From: Sulfurovum sp. | GTDB taxonomy: Bacteria; Campylobacterota; Campylobacteria; Campylobacterales; Sulfurovaceae | DNA length: 36,690 bases | Direction of reading: 5' to 3' | NCBI GenBank assembly: GCA_024763175.1 | Contig: JANTGA010000008.1 | Coordinates: 1-36,690 of the forward strand | Shown: positions 7,766 to 16,386 of the stretch, one piece after another | How the letters are laid out: every line of letters starts with the position of its first letter | Position numbering within the stretch: the first letter of the stretch is position 1 | Program-made: the position numbers and the translations under genes | The notes under the pieces: generated by a model | What the model was told of the DNA's origin: nothing | Database searches by the model: none | Seen by the model: the letters and a program-made list of their open reading frames with translations, nothing else

Positions 7766-7843
7766 AACTTTATTGGATCCGCCACTTCATTTCATTGAAC
7801 CCGGCAGAACTGTTTTTGATCTCCCCTATAATAAGAAACAGTG

Positions 7844-7849
7844 TATAAT
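7844..7849 (+). promoter_or_regulatory. -10 element upstream of hemL
   Basis: TGTATAAT ends 32 bp before the hemL ATG; a second TATAAT lies at 7827-7832. Either could serve as the -10. No clear -35 is visible at the usual spacing. Confidence 0.45.
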
Positions 7850-7881
7850 CTCGGGAATTATACCGAAAAAGGATATGAGTA

Positions 7882-9183
7882 ATGGGTTATGAAAAGAGTA
7901 TTGAAGCATTTGAAGAAGCCTATCGTGTGATTCCGGGGGGTGTGGATTCGCCGGTCAGGGCATTTGCAGGCGTGGGAGGTACACCGCCGTTTATTGAGAA
8001 AGGTGAAGGTGGCTATCTTTATGATATCGATAACAATCTCTATATCGATTTTGTCCAGAGCTGGGGACCGCTGATCTTTGGTCACTGTGACAGCGATATC
8101 GAAACTGCCGTGATCGATGCAGTAAGGCGGGGATTGAGTTTTGGTGCGCCGACGACAGTAGAGACAGCATTGGCAGAGGAGATCGTATCGCTTTTTGATG
8201 CGATAGACAAGGTGCGATTTGTCAGCTCGGGTACTGAAGCAGTGATGAGTGCGCTGCGACTGGCGAGAGGCTATACCGGCAGAGATGATATCGTCAAGTT
8301 TACCGGCTGCTATCATGGCCACAGTGACTCGCTGCTGGTTCAGGCGGGTAGCGGCGCAGCGACTTTTGGCAACCCCAGCAGTCCGGGGGTGCCAGCTGAC
8401 TTGACCAAGCATACACTTTTGGCACAGTACAACAATATCGAAAGTGTCAAAAAGTGCTTTGCAGAGAGCAAAGAGGGGATCGCCTGTATCATTATCGAGC
8501 CGATCGCAGGAAATATGGGATTGGTGCCTGCTGAGGAGACATTCCTGGAGGCACTCAGGTCACTCTGTGATGCGCACGGAGCACTGTTGATCTTTGATGA
8601 GGTGATGAGCGGATTTAGAGCATCGCTCACCGGAGCACAGGGGCTGACATCTGTCAAGCCCGACATAGTGACACTGGGCAAAGTGATCGGAGGCGGTATG
8701 CCTGTCGGTGCTTTCGGTGCGCGCGCCGGGATCATGGCACATCTCTCTCCTGAGGGACCTGTCTATCAGGCAGGAACACTCAGCGGCAATCCCGTCGCGA
8801 TGGCCGCCGGTCTCGCAGCACTCAAAAAGCTCAAGCATCGCCCCGGTCTCTATGTGGAACTGGGCAGACATGCCAAAAAGCTGATGAATGGTTTCAAGAG
8901 AGCCGCTGACCAAGCCAATATCCCCATGGTGACAGATGTACGGGGGAGTATGTTCGGTTTCTTCTTTAGTGACAAACCGGTCAATAACTTCGAAGAGGCT
9001 CTGGAAAATGACAGCGAAATGTTCGCAAGATTTCACAAGGGAATGCTCGATCGGGGTATTTATCTCGCCTGCTCTGCCTATGAGACCGGTTTTATCTCCA
9101 GCCAGACGAGTGATGAGATGATCGATGTGGCGATCAGAGCTGCCTCTGATGTCCTGAAAGAGATAAGCGAAAGTGAAGCGTAA
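7882..9183 (+). CDS. hemL: Glutamate-1-semialdehyde 2,1-aminomutase
   Basis: The 433-residue PLP enzyme makes 5-aminolevulinate from glutamate-1-semialdehyde in the C5 tetrapyrrole pathway, supplying heme for the many cytochromes nearby. Signatures: [12 protein letters not shown] at 17-28, [16 protein letters not shown] at 115-130, FDEVMSGFR at 238-246, and the PLP lysine Lys267 in [11 protein letters not shown]. Length is standard. ATG at 7882 follows AAGGAT. It heads a plus-strand run in which the next genes are packed tightly, including one whose upstream part overlaps its 3' end, so all may be co-transcribed. Confidence 0.96.
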   Translation: MGYEKSIEAFEEAYRVIPGGVDSPVRAFAGVGGTPPFIEKGEGGYLYDIDNNLYIDFVQSWGPLIFGHCDSDIETAVIDAVRRGLSFGAPTTVETALAEEIVSLFDAIDKVRFVSSGTEAVMSALRLARGYTGRDDIVKFTGCYHGHSDSLLVQAGSGAATFGNPSSPGVPADLTKHTLLAQYNNIESVKKCFAESKEGIACIIIEPIAGNMGLVPAEETFLEALRSLCDAHGALLIFDEVMSGFRASLTGAQGLTSVKPDIVTLGKVIGGGMPVGAFGARAGIMAHLSPEGPVYQAGTLSGNPVAMAAGLAALKKLKHRPGLYVELGRHAKKLMNGFKRAADQANIPMVTDVRGSMFGFFFSDKPVNNFEEALENDSEMFARFHKGMLDRGIYLACSAYETGFISSQTSDEMIDVAIRAASDVLKEISESEA

Positions 9184-9202
9184 AGAGAAAAAAGGAAAAA
9201 TC

Positions 9203-9511
9203 GTGAAGGATGAGATAAAAAAAGAGGAAGAGCCGAAGCTGAAAAAAGTTGTCGAAGCAGCCGACGGCTTGAGTCTCGGGATTTCTATCGTAGTAGCTGT
9301 TTTGATCGGTGTCGGCATGGGGCTCGGACTCAAGCATTTTTTTGGCTATACCTGGCTTTTGTGGCTGGGAGTCTTCTGGGGGGTCGGCGCCGCAGTCCTC
9401 AATGTCTATATCGCCTATAAAAGGCAGAAAAAGTCTCTCGATGAGCTTGCGAATGACCCGCGCTATGCCGGCAAACGCTACCAAAACGACCCGGATGATG
9501 AGGATGAGTGA
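9203..9511 (+). CDS. AtpZ/AtpI-like small membrane protein
   Basis: The 102-residue protein has a charged N-terminus, two membrane segments (about residues 25-47 and 50-71) and a charged C-terminal tail. This matches the AtpZ/AtpI family, accessory proteins often linked to F0F1 ATP synthase assembly or Mg2+/Ca2+ transport. In many Campylobacterota the gene lies after hemL. I chose GTG at 9203 because AAAGGA sits at ideal spacing; a GTG at 9173 would add ten Lys-rich residues and overlap hemL but has no ribosome-binding site. It overlaps the next gene at its 3' end. Confidence 0.72.
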   Translation: MKDEIKKEEEPKLKKVVEAADGLSLGISIVVAVLIGVGMGLGLKHFFGYTWLLWLGVFWGVGAAVLNVYIAYKRQKKSLDELANDPRYAGKRYQNDPDDEDE

Positions 9512-10082
9512 GAGTAGCCAAAAGATCCTCAATACGCTCCTCGCTATCGATATCGGTATCATTATCTTTTGTATGCTTGCAGGGCATCGCAGCTGGCTCT
9601 ATACGACACAGATAGGCTTCTTCAGCTCTGCACTGGTCATCGCTGCTTCGATGGTAAGTTATCGCAGGATGATCCAGAAACGTTTGGAGCATTACACTCC
9701 GCCGCTTGAAGAGGAGAGAGATGAGCTTGAGAAGATCGATGATCCTCATGATCTCTATGATGATGAGACAGATCCCGAAAAATCAAAGAAAACAGAAGCG
9801 GTATCCAAAGAAGAATTTGTAAAAGTCGTCAAAGAGGAGAAAGCCAAGCAAAAGGCTCAGAGACGCTCTATTTCAGAGGTGATCAAAGACTCCAGAGCTT
9901 CTCTGTCATTTTATCGCGTCGGTGCCTATATCTTGCTGGTCCTTGGCTTTTTCTATCTCAACCGTCACCACTATCTCCATATCCCCTCCTATCTCTTTTC
10001 TCTCAGCGTGCCACCCGTTATCGTGGTCATCATACTGATGCTCGAAAACAGAAAGCTTCAGAAGAAAAAAGGGTTGTCTTGA
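9498..10082 (+). CDS. Membrane protein of unknown function, four predicted membrane segments
   Basis: I do not recognise this 194-residue protein. From ATG 9498 (MRMSESSQ; the ATG at 9504 is equally possible) it has two membrane segments at about 13-50, a long highly charged linker (about 60-125, rich in Glu, Lys and Asp), then two more membrane segments at about 135-180 and a basic end. An open frame extends upstream to 9309, but that part overlaps the previous gene in another frame and reads as noise. It overlaps the preceding stop by 14 bp and the following TTG by 4 bp, so it belongs to the hemL run. Confidence 0.68.
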   Translation: MRMSESSQKILNTLLAIDIGIIIFCMLAGHRSWLYTTQIGFFSSALVIAASMVSYRRMIQKRLEHYTPPLEEERDELEKIDDPHDLYDDETDPEKSKKTEAVSKEEFVKVVKEEKAKQKAQRRSISEVIKDSRASLSFYRVGAYILLVLGFFYLNRHHYLHIPSYLFSLSVPPVIVVIILMLENRKLQKKKGLS

Positions 10083-10573
10083 ATAGGAAAGCATATCATA
10101 AGCAAATGTTTGAAGCCTTTATCGCGACACCGGCGAAATATGAATGGTACCGCAAAGCTTTTGACCATTTTGAAAAAAAGGGCGGTCAGCTGAGCTGGTA
10201 TTGGAATAGTTGGGCATTTTTGGGCGGCTTTTGGTATTTTCTCTACCGCAAGCAGATGAAGCTGGCACTGCTCGTCCTTTTTGTCGCCTTGGTACTGGGT
10301 GCTATCGTGCCGATGCAGATGCTCATACCTCTGTTGGTGATAGTAGGTGTACTCATAGGCGGATTTGCTACTTACTATATCTACAAGCTTTATCTGGAGA
10401 AAAAAGAGGAGATCGAAGCGGTTATCCCGGAAGATGAGAAGCGAATCAAGGTCATGCAGTTCCGGGTAGGCGGTGTGAACCGCTGGGCGATACCTGCAGC
10501 CGTTTTTACCGTTGTGTCGCTGGTGTTGATCGTTGTGGGGTTGGTCATCATGGCCGGAAGATCGGTAAATTGA
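10079..10573 (+). CDS. DUF2628-like small membrane protein
   Basis: The 164-residue protein begins with a soluble part containing Trp- and Tyr-rich YEWYRKAFDHFEKKGGQLSW (about 21-40), then SWAFLGGFWYFLYRK and two or three membrane segments, and a last membrane segment near the C-terminus (about 138-160). This resembles the DUF2628 family of inner-membrane proteins of unknown role. The likely start is TTG at 10079, overlapping the previous stop; ATG at 10106 is a shorter alternative. It lies 21 bp before the AAA+ ATPase gene. Confidence 0.68.
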   Translation: MNRKAYHKQMFEAFIATPAKYEWYRKAFDHFEKKGGQLSWYWNSWAFLGGFWYFLYRKQMKLALLVLFVALVLGAIVPMQMLIPLLVIVGVLIGGFATYYIYKLYLEKKEEIEAVIPEDEKRIKVMQFRVGGVNRWAIPAAVFTVVSLVLIVVGLVIMAGRSVN

Positions 10574-10594
10574 TCTATCTAAAAGGAGAAATAG

Positions 10595-11977
10595 ATGTAT
10601 TTTGATGAATCACTCAAAAAGATGATCGCAGAGCAGGGCAAAACATTTCTGGAGCTCAAGAAGCTCCTGGATGCGTACAATGAGGTACCGGCGATCAAAA
10701 AAGCGATGGAGGGCGGCTCTCTGTCGCAGGCACTGGAGTCTTATCTGATCGAGCTGCTTATCTATCTCTCCAGGGTGAATGGCGAAGTTGATTTTCGGGA
10801 AAATGAGTTTGTGGAGATACTGCTGCAAAAAAACCTTACCAGGGAAGCGATGAAGCGCTCACGGGATGAAGCTTCCAGGATCGATCTGCATGATCCCGAT
10901 CCAATCATTCTCGTCAGCCTGATCGACATAGGGCTGGCGGAAGCAGTGGTCAATACGATCGAAACGATTGGTCTTATCTTTATCGCAGTTGACGGCCATT
11001 CGGATATTGCGGAGATCAAGGCACTGACGGATATCATCTTTATCTTTCGATACGCGATCAAATCAATGGATAGCAAATCAGAGCGTACCCACAAAAAAAC
11101 AGAAACGATTCAGAAAACCGGAGGCGAATCGCGGCAGGATCTCGATACGATACTCTCTGAGCTCAATGAATTGATCGGCTTGAAGCAGATCAAATCAGAG
11201 ATCTCGGGCCTGATCAATCTGATCAAAGTCAGAAAACTCAGAGAGGAGAAAGGACTCCCTGTCTCATCGATGAGTTTCCATCTCGTCTTTTCGGGCAATC
11301 CGGGTACGGGCAAGACGACAGTCGCCAGAATACTCGCCAAGATCTATAAAAATCTCGGCGTGATCAGCAAGGGTGATCTGGTCGAGGTGGACCGCTCAGG
11401 ACTGGTGGCAGGCTATGTCGGTCAGACCGCGATCAAGGTACGCGAAGTGATCGACAGCGCCAAGGGAGGCGTGCTCTTCATTGATGAAGCATACTCTCTG
11501 ACGCCGGGAGGTTCCCAGTCATCAGACTACGGCAGCGAAGCGATCGAAGTACTGCTCAAAGCGATGGAGGATCAGCGGGGTGACCTGGTGGTGATCGTGG
11601 CGGGATATACCAGAGAGATGGAGGCGTTCCTTCAGTCAAATCCCGGCCTCAAATCGCGCTTCAACAAATTTATCCATTTTGAAGATTATACGCCTCAGGA
11701 GCTCTTGGATATCTATGTACTGATGGCCAAAAAGAAGGGCTACCGACTGCAGGACGATGCCAAAGGGGCACTCGCTACCCTCATAACCAAGAGATATGAA
11801 GAGAGAAGTGTAAACTTCGCCAATGCCAGAATCGTCAGAAATATGCTCGAGAGTACGATCCAATACCAAGCCAACCGCGTAATCGGGATCGATGATCCCA
11901 GCAAGGATGACTTGCAGGATATCACACTGGAAGATATCGAAATGCTCGGATCAAAAAGTGCTTCTGGGGTGCATTGA
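10595..11977 (+). CDS. AAA+ ATPase (CbbX/SpoVK type) with N-terminal TerB-like domain
   Basis: The 460-residue protein is two-part. Residues 1-155 are helical and contain two acidic stretches, VNGEVDFRENEF at 61-72 and AVDGHSDIAEIKAL at 131-144, resembling TerB-like domains. Residues 185-450 form an AAA+ module: NELIGLKQIK at the start, Walker A GNPGTGKT at 234-241, pore-loop-like GYVGQTA at 273-279, Walker B VLFIDEAY at 293-300, and SRFNKFIHF near 350. It is closest to the CbbX/CfxQ/SpoVK group, which remodel protein complexes. No RuBisCO genes are nearby, so a CbbX activase role is not supported. AAAGGAGA precedes the ATG strongly. Confidence 0.82.
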   Translation: MYFDESLKKMIAEQGKTFLELKKLLDAYNEVPAIKKAMEGGSLSQALESYLIELLIYLSRVNGEVDFRENEFVEILLQKNLTREAMKRSRDEASRIDLHDPDPIILVSLIDIGLAEAVVNTIETIGLIFIAVDGHSDIAEIKALTDIIFIFRYAIKSMDSKSERTHKKTETIQKTGGESRQDLDTILSELNELIGLKQIKSEISGLINLIKVRKLREEKGLPVSSMSFHLVFSGNPGTGKTTVARILAKIYKNLGVISKGDLVEVDRSGLVAGYVGQTAIKVREVIDSAKGGVLFIDEAYSLTPGGSQSSDYGSEAIEVLLKAMEDQRGDLVVIVAGYTREMEAFLQSNPGLKSRFNKFIHFEDYTPQELLDIYVLMAKKKGYRLQDDAKGALATLITKRYEERSVNFANARIVRNMLESTIQYQANRVIGIDDPSKDDLQDITLEDIEMLGSKSASGVH

Positions 11978-11998
11978 GGAATCTCCCAAAAGAAAATA

Positions 11999-13186
11999 TC
12001 AGATCGTTGTCTTGTGATCCAAATCAAAAAACTTATCTGCGGCATAGTACATGACGAAAGCCAATCCGATCGCGCCGATGGAGATCATCCACTCGACGGA
12101 GGTTGGCGTGTATTCGGTGAGTCCAGGAGCAGGTAAATATTCACGGATCTTGAGTGGCAGCATCGGTGCAAGCTGCGTATCATCCACCAGATCGTACCGC
12201 ATCCAGAAGATACCCACCATACCGGTAATCGAAGCATAAACCATCGCTTTGATCGCCCGCCCCTTGCTGACAACGATGATCGCAAACGGTATCAGCATCC
12301 CCAGCAGCACTTCACCGATCAAAAACCTTTTGGAAGTGATCATATGTCTTGCGATATCGCCGCGTTCGGGCATATCGCCGTAGATCGCCGTCAGTGCACG
12401 CCAAATCTCAAAGAACATCAAGATCGCCAGCAGGAGCCCCAGCACCTGAGCCAGCGTCACCATAAACTTCTCCACTTCGGGCGGGAAGTCCATTTTGTAT
12501 CGCCATCCATAGATCAAAAAGAGGAGATAAGAGCCTGTCACCATCGCAGAGAGGATGAAATAGAGCGGGAAGAAGACGCCATTAGCAATTGGCCTGGCGA
12601 CCAAAAAGCCGAAGACTGCTCCGAGATTGGAGTGTGCGGCAAGACCGACAACCAAGCCGGCAAGCCCAAAGATCTTGGAGTATTTATGATTGTCATTATT
12701 GAGAAAGAGAAATTCAAGAATGATAAAAAAGAGATACATGCCATAGAGTGTTCCCATCCACCAGATCGCAGATGTCAAGCCCGGTGTCAAGACATTGTAA
12801 ATCACCATCCGCACCGGATGCCCGATCTCAAAAGCGATCACAGCAAAGCCTGTCAGGATCGTGATGATCGCACCGATAATCGCCCGTTTTCCGATGATCT
12901 GAAATGATTTGATGTTGAAGACATGTCCCAGGGAGGACATGATGCACAGTCCGGTACTCGATACGACGAAGAAGACATACATAGCGATCAGAAGACCCCA
13001 GGCATGCTGACGCGTGACCCCATAGGCATGATGGCCCTGTACCAGATAGGCACCGATACCCCAAAGCATCGTCGTCACCAGACCGATCGTGAGCCAGAAC
13101 ATCAAGATATTCAGCGCTGTAAATTCAAACGTAAAAAAAGATTTCAAAGTCTGTTTCTTGTAGGGAAGTATTTTGCTTACATTCAT
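11999..13186 (-). CDS. psrC: NrfD/PsrC-type membrane quinone-interacting subunit
   Basis: The 395-residue protein has about eight or nine membrane segments and matches the NrfD/PsrC family, which passes electrons between the quinone pool and the periplasmic Fe-S/molybdenum subunits. I start at ATG 13186 (MNVSKILPY) because AAGGAG lies at proper spacing; an open frame up to 13309 overlaps psrB and is not membrane-like. It is the third gene of the psrABC operon, 10 bp after the psrB stop, and is convergent with the AAA+ gene. No heme-binding His pattern is obvious, in line with the family. Confidence 0.9.
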   Translation of the reverse strand: MNVSKILPYKKQTLKSFFTFEFTALNILMFWLTIGLVTTMLWGIGAYLVQGHHAYGVTRQHAWGLLIAMYVFFVVSSTGLCIMSSLGHVFNIKSFQIIGKRAIIGAIITILTGFAVIAFEIGHPVRMVIYNVLTPGLTSAIWWMGTLYGMYLFFIILEFLFLNNDNHKYSKIFGLAGLVVGLAAHSNLGAVFGFLVARPIANGVFFPLYFILSAMVTGSYLLFLIYGWRYKMDFPPEVEKFMVTLAQVLGLLLAILMFFEIWRALTAIYGDMPERGDIARHMITSKRFLIGEVLLGMLIPFAIIVVSKGRAIKAMVYASITGMVGIFWMRYDLVDDTQLAPMLPLKIREYLPAPGLTEYTPTSVEWMISIGAIGLAFVMYYAADKFFDLDHKTTI

Positions 13187-13196
13187 CTTCTGCTCC

Positions 13197-13760
13197 TTAT
13201 GTGAGGTAAAAAAGTTTTGGTCTGGTACCCAGGTGCTCTTTGAGCTTGCGATACTCTCTGTCCCTGAGGACTTTGGATATTTCGCTGTCAGGGTCGTCAA
13301 GATCTCCAAAGATACGCACTTTGGTAGGACAGGTTGCCTGACAAGCCGTCGTCGTCTCCCCTTGGATCAGGCGCGTATCCGAGCAGAAGTTGCACTTGTC
13401 TACCGTCGTCGTCCTGTCATCGACATAACGGGCATCATAGGGGCAAGCCTGCATGCAGTAGGTGCACAGGATACACTGGTCAGGATTGACGCGAACGACA
13501 CCATTGCCGTCATAATAGGTCGCATTGGTCGGGCAAACCTCCTGACAGGGGGCATTGTCACACTGCTGACACTGACTGGGTTCAAAACTGCTCGAACCGA
13601 TACTGAGATTGGGGAAGATGCCTTCGATCTCACGTACACCAACCCAGATACGGTGATAATCCGCCCCGAGCAAAATACCGTTTTGTTCCTTGCAGGCACT
13701 CTCGCATGCTTTGCAATTGATACAGTTTTTGTAGTCAAGTGCCATTCCATATCGTGCCAT
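13197..13760 (-). CDS. psrB: Four-cluster ferredoxin subunit of polysulfide/thiosulfate reductase
   Basis: The 187-residue protein has the DMSO-reductase-type electron-transfer layout with four [4Fe-4S] cysteine sets: CINCKACESAC at 13-23, CQQCDNAPCQEVCP near 64-77, CILCTYCMQACP around 97-108, and CNFC with a later CQATCP near 124-145. It relays electrons between PsrC and the catalytic subunit PsrA. There is no signal peptide, as expected if it is co-exported with PsrA by the Tat route. Its ATG overlaps the psrA stop (TAATG), and AAGGAGAG lies within the psrA 3' end. psrC follows. Confidence 0.93.
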   Translation of the reverse strand: MARYGMALDYKNCINCKACESACKEQNGILLGADYHRIWVGVREIEGIFPNLSIGSSSFEPSQCQQCDNAPCQEVCPTNATYYDGNGVVRVNPDQCILCTYCMQACPYDARYVDDRTTTVDKCNFCSDTRLIQGETTTACQATCPTKVRIFGDLDDPDSEISKVLRDREYRKLKEHLGTRPKLFYLT

Positions 13761-16204
13761 TATACTCTCCTTATTTCGACGATGGTCTCGTGCATCGCTG
13801 CGGAGCCAAAAGTTTTTTCATACTGATCTTCGATGATGAGATTGTCATTGGCGCCGCGATGATGTGCGAGCGTCAGTTCACTCGACTCTGCACCAAATCC
13901 GTGGATGAAAAAGACCACATTTTCCGCGATCTTCTCTGTGGGATAAGCGGTGATCTCTATCGTCCCGATACTGCTGGTCACTTCGACACTGTCGCCCAGT
14001 CCTATCCCTTTCTCCTCGGCGATATGCTTATTGATCCAGAGATGGTTTTGCGGCAGCAGATCCAAAAGCAGGGCATTGTTGGCGGTGCCGCTTTGGGTGA
14101 ACTGTGCATGACGGCCTGTGATGAACTTGAACTTGCCTTTGGGGGTCGGCGTATAGAGCTCTTCTCTCCAGGTAGGCATTGCATCGACCCCTTTTTTCTT
14201 TTCGAGATTGTAGAGTGCACAGGCGATCTTTTTGGTTGCGGTTCGGAAATCTTTTTTCAAAACGGCGATCTCTTCAGTATCTACACATGTATCATGATAA
14301 GGCTCATTGATCAAGTCACCCTCGATCACTGAGTAGTATTTTTTGTGTTCGGGGTAATACTGGTATTCATTGACTGATTTTTGCTTGAAGTATCTGTCCA
14401 TATCGGGGTAAAAGACCCCTTTTTCTCTCAGTATCTTCCACGCTTCTTCACCGTAGACACTGGCGACTTGATGGTGATTGATCGTCTCCTGTGAGTGACG
14501 ATACCCCTCTGCCAGATCATACCCCTCCTCCTTATAGACGACTTTTTCTCCGCGCTCTGCGATCTCCTCTAGCAGAGCCTCATCATACTTTTTTGAGATT
14601 TCAAAAAGTGGCTTGGAGAGCTTTTCTCCCAGTCCCCGCATGATCTCAATGACAGGCTTCGTATCATACTTGGCTTCGACGACCTTTTTGCGCAGAGCAA
14701 TCGAAGGTTCTGCTCCACCAAAAGTTTTGACCGGATCTTCCCGCTCCAGATAGAGAGACTCAGGCAGGATGACATCCGCCATCATCACCGTATCACTCGG
14801 CATCGTATCGATCACCACGACAAGATCCATCTTTTGGAGCATCTCTTTGGTCTTTTTCGTATTGGGGACGGAGAGCATCGGGTTTTGCTTGTAGGCGAAA
14901 AAAGCGCGGACAGGGTATGGGGCGGTTCCGTCAATGACGGTGTTTCGCCACGCGAGCCAGGATCCGCTGGCACCGATGACAGCTGCTTTATTTTTTTCGA
15001 TACGCTCTTTGGCATTGTCATAGCTTGGGGAGTTGATGGCATGTTCACCCAGTGGGAGCTTTTTGCCAAAGATGATCCCACCCTTTTGGTCGATACCGCC
15101 GCCCATCGCAGTGAAAATCGCCTGGGCGCGTCTGAGTTGATAGTCCTGCTGACTCCACGCCGTCCGTCTTCCCTGATAGTAGATCGATCGGGGTGCGTGT
15201 GCCATAAAGTCCCGTGCGATCTTATAGATTTCGGCGGCTTTGATTCCTGTGATCTTCTCTGCCCACTCCGGTGTATAGTGATGATCGATGATATGCTTTT
15301 TATATGCTTCAAAATCACTCATATTCTCTTGGGTAAAGCGTTTGTTGTAGCGCTCTTCTGTGATGACGACATAGCTAAGAGCCAAAACAAAAGCCAGATC
15401 TGTCCCTACCTCGATAGGGAGCCAAGTGTCCGCATGGGCTGCGGTATTGGTGAAGCGCGGATCGATGACGACGAGTTTCGCCCCGCCGGCGCGAGTCCGC
15501 TTGAAGATATCCATCGTATCGGGGGTGACGATCGCTTCCGCACGGTTGGCACCCGCCATGATGACATACTCGGCATTTTCCAAATCTGCCTGGCCATAGC
15601 CACCAAGTGTCAGTGTATATCCGGCGATCGTGGTGGCGAGACAAATACTGCTATGGTTCACAAAGTTGGATGAACCGATCTTCTCTTTCATGAATGAAGC
15701 ATAGGTGTGTTCCGCCATCCCCTCACCGGCACAAAATCCAATCGTGGAACGATTATCTTTCTCCTCGTCGAGGATTTTGACCATCTTCTCTTTGATGTGC
15801 TCATACGCCTCATCCCAGGTCACCCGTTTAAATCTACCCTCTCCACGTTTGCCTACGCGGATCAATGGGTATTTTAACCGATCAGGATCATAGAGCGCCT
15901 GTATACCGGCATTGCCACGGGCACAGAGCATATTTTTGGATTTGGGAAACAGAGGATTGGGATTGAGTTTGGTTACGACCCCCTCCTCGACACGTGCAAT
16001 GGCGGCACACTTGTTGACACACATTTCGCAGAGTGTGGGGATCTCCTCCAAGTGCTCACTCCACTTGGTTTTTTCCAAGCCATACTCAGCAATGGCATGC
16101 TTCTTTTCTTTTTTGATCAGCAAGGCAGCTGCCGAAGAGACACTCACTACAGTCAACGCCGCCGTACCCTGAAGAAAGCGTCGTCTCGATATTTCCGTTT
16201 GCAT
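13760..16204 (-). CDS. psrA: Molybdopterin catalytic subunit of polysulfide/thiosulfate reductase
   Basis: The 814-residue protein begins with a twin-arginine signal (SRRRFLQG at 6-13, followed by a hydrophobic stretch). It then has a [4Fe-4S] set Cys59, Cys62, Cys66, Cys94 (C-x2-C-x3-C-x27-C). Cys188 in SSICLAT fits the molybdenum-ligand position of the PsrA/PhsA branch. Length and layout suit a periplasmic enzyme that reduces polysulfide or thiosulfate to sulfide with electrons from quinol. Which substrate is used cannot be decided by eye. It is the first gene of psrABC. ATG at 16204 is preceded by AAAGGG. Confidence 0.9.
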   Translation of the reverse strand: MQTEISRRRFLQGTAALTVVSVSSAAALLIKKEKKHAIAEYGLEKTKWSEHLEEIPTLCEMCVNKCAAIARVEEGVVTKLNPNPLFPKSKNMLCARGNAGIQALYDPDRLKYPLIRVGKRGEGRFKRVTWDEAYEHIKEKMVKILDEEKDNRSTIGFCAGEGMAEHTYASFMKEKIGSSNFVNHSSICLATTIAGYTLTLGGYGQADLENAEYVIMAGANRAEAIVTPDTMDIFKRTRAGGAKLVVIDPRFTNTAAHADTWLPIEVGTDLAFVLALSYVVITEERYNKRFTQENMSDFEAYKKHIIDHHYTPEWAEKITGIKAAEIYKIARDFMAHAPRSIYYQGRRTAWSQQDYQLRRAQAIFTAMGGGIDQKGGIIFGKKLPLGEHAINSPSYDNAKERIEKNKAAVIGASGSWLAWRNTVIDGTAPYPVRAFFAYKQNPMLSVPNTKKTKEMLQKMDLVVVIDTMPSDTVMMADVILPESLYLEREDPVKTFGGAEPSIALRKKVVEAKYDTKPVIEIMRGLGEKLSKPLFEISKKYDEALLEEIAERGEKVVYKEEGYDLAEGYRHSQETINHHQVASVYGEEAWKILREKGVFYPDMDRYFKQKSVNEYQYYPEHKKYYSVIEGDLINEPYHDTCVDTEEIAVLKKDFRTATKKIACALYNLEKKKGVDAMPTWREELYTPTPKGKFKFITGRHAQFTQSGTANNALLLDLLPQNHLWINKHIAEEKGIGLGDSVEVTSSIGTIEITAYPTEKIAENVVFFIHGFGAESSELTLAHHRGANDNLIIEDQYEKTFGSAAMHETIVEIRRV

Positions 16205-16231
16205 AGATACCCTTTAGATATAGGATACTTT

Positions 16232-16237
16232 ATTATA
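16232..16237 (-). promoter_or_regulatory. -10 element upstream of psrA
   Basis: TATAAT on the minus strand, in an AT-rich setting, 27 bp before the psrA ATG. This is the proximal promoter candidate; a second, regulator-linked candidate lies further upstream at 16352-16383. Confidence 0.5.
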
Positions 16238-16322
16238 TACTAATATTATTTAAATATATTATATTTTTCACCATTAAGATAGAGACTATAGGAAAACATT
16301 GGTAACTATTTACTTTTTTTCT

Positions 16323-16385
16323 TGTTGACAAATCCTATCGTTGCGTTCTTGATGATGCACGAAAAGTGTAAAGAATATGTCAACA
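16323..16385. repeat. 8-bp perfect inverted repeat flanking a putative regulator box
   Basis: TGTTGACA at 16323-16330 and TGTCAACA at 16378-16385 form a perfect 8-bp inverted repeat separated by 47 bp. It lies just after the metallophosphoesterase stop and upstream of psrA. A long-range operator pair or a simple structure in RNA are both possible. Confidence 0.5.
16352..16383 (-). promoter_or_regulatory. Putative degenerate OmpR-type box and -10 upstream of psrA
   Basis: On the minus strand TTGACA (16383-16378) is followed 11 bp later by TTTACA (16372-16367), then CATCAT (16357-16352) at exactly the spacing seen between the second half-site and TATGAT before soxX and the DUF302 gene. The half-site TTTACACTT matches the soxX box. 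The first half-site and the -10 are imperfect, so this is tentative. Confidence 0.4.
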
Positions 16386-16386
16386 C

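Noticed and set aside
8560-9333. Minus-strand open frame of 257 codons opposite hemL
   Set aside because: Antisense to hemL and its downstream gene, with Ser/Pro- and His-rich noise and no motif.
10595-11977. RuBisCO activase CbbX for the AAA+ gene
   Set aside because: The AAA+ module is similar, but the N-terminal TerB-like part and lack of any RuBisCO gene argue against that name.
14834-15673. Plus-strand open frame of 279 codons inside psrA
   Set aside because: Antisense to the molybdopterin subunit; composition and lack of a ribosome-binding site indicate a shadow.
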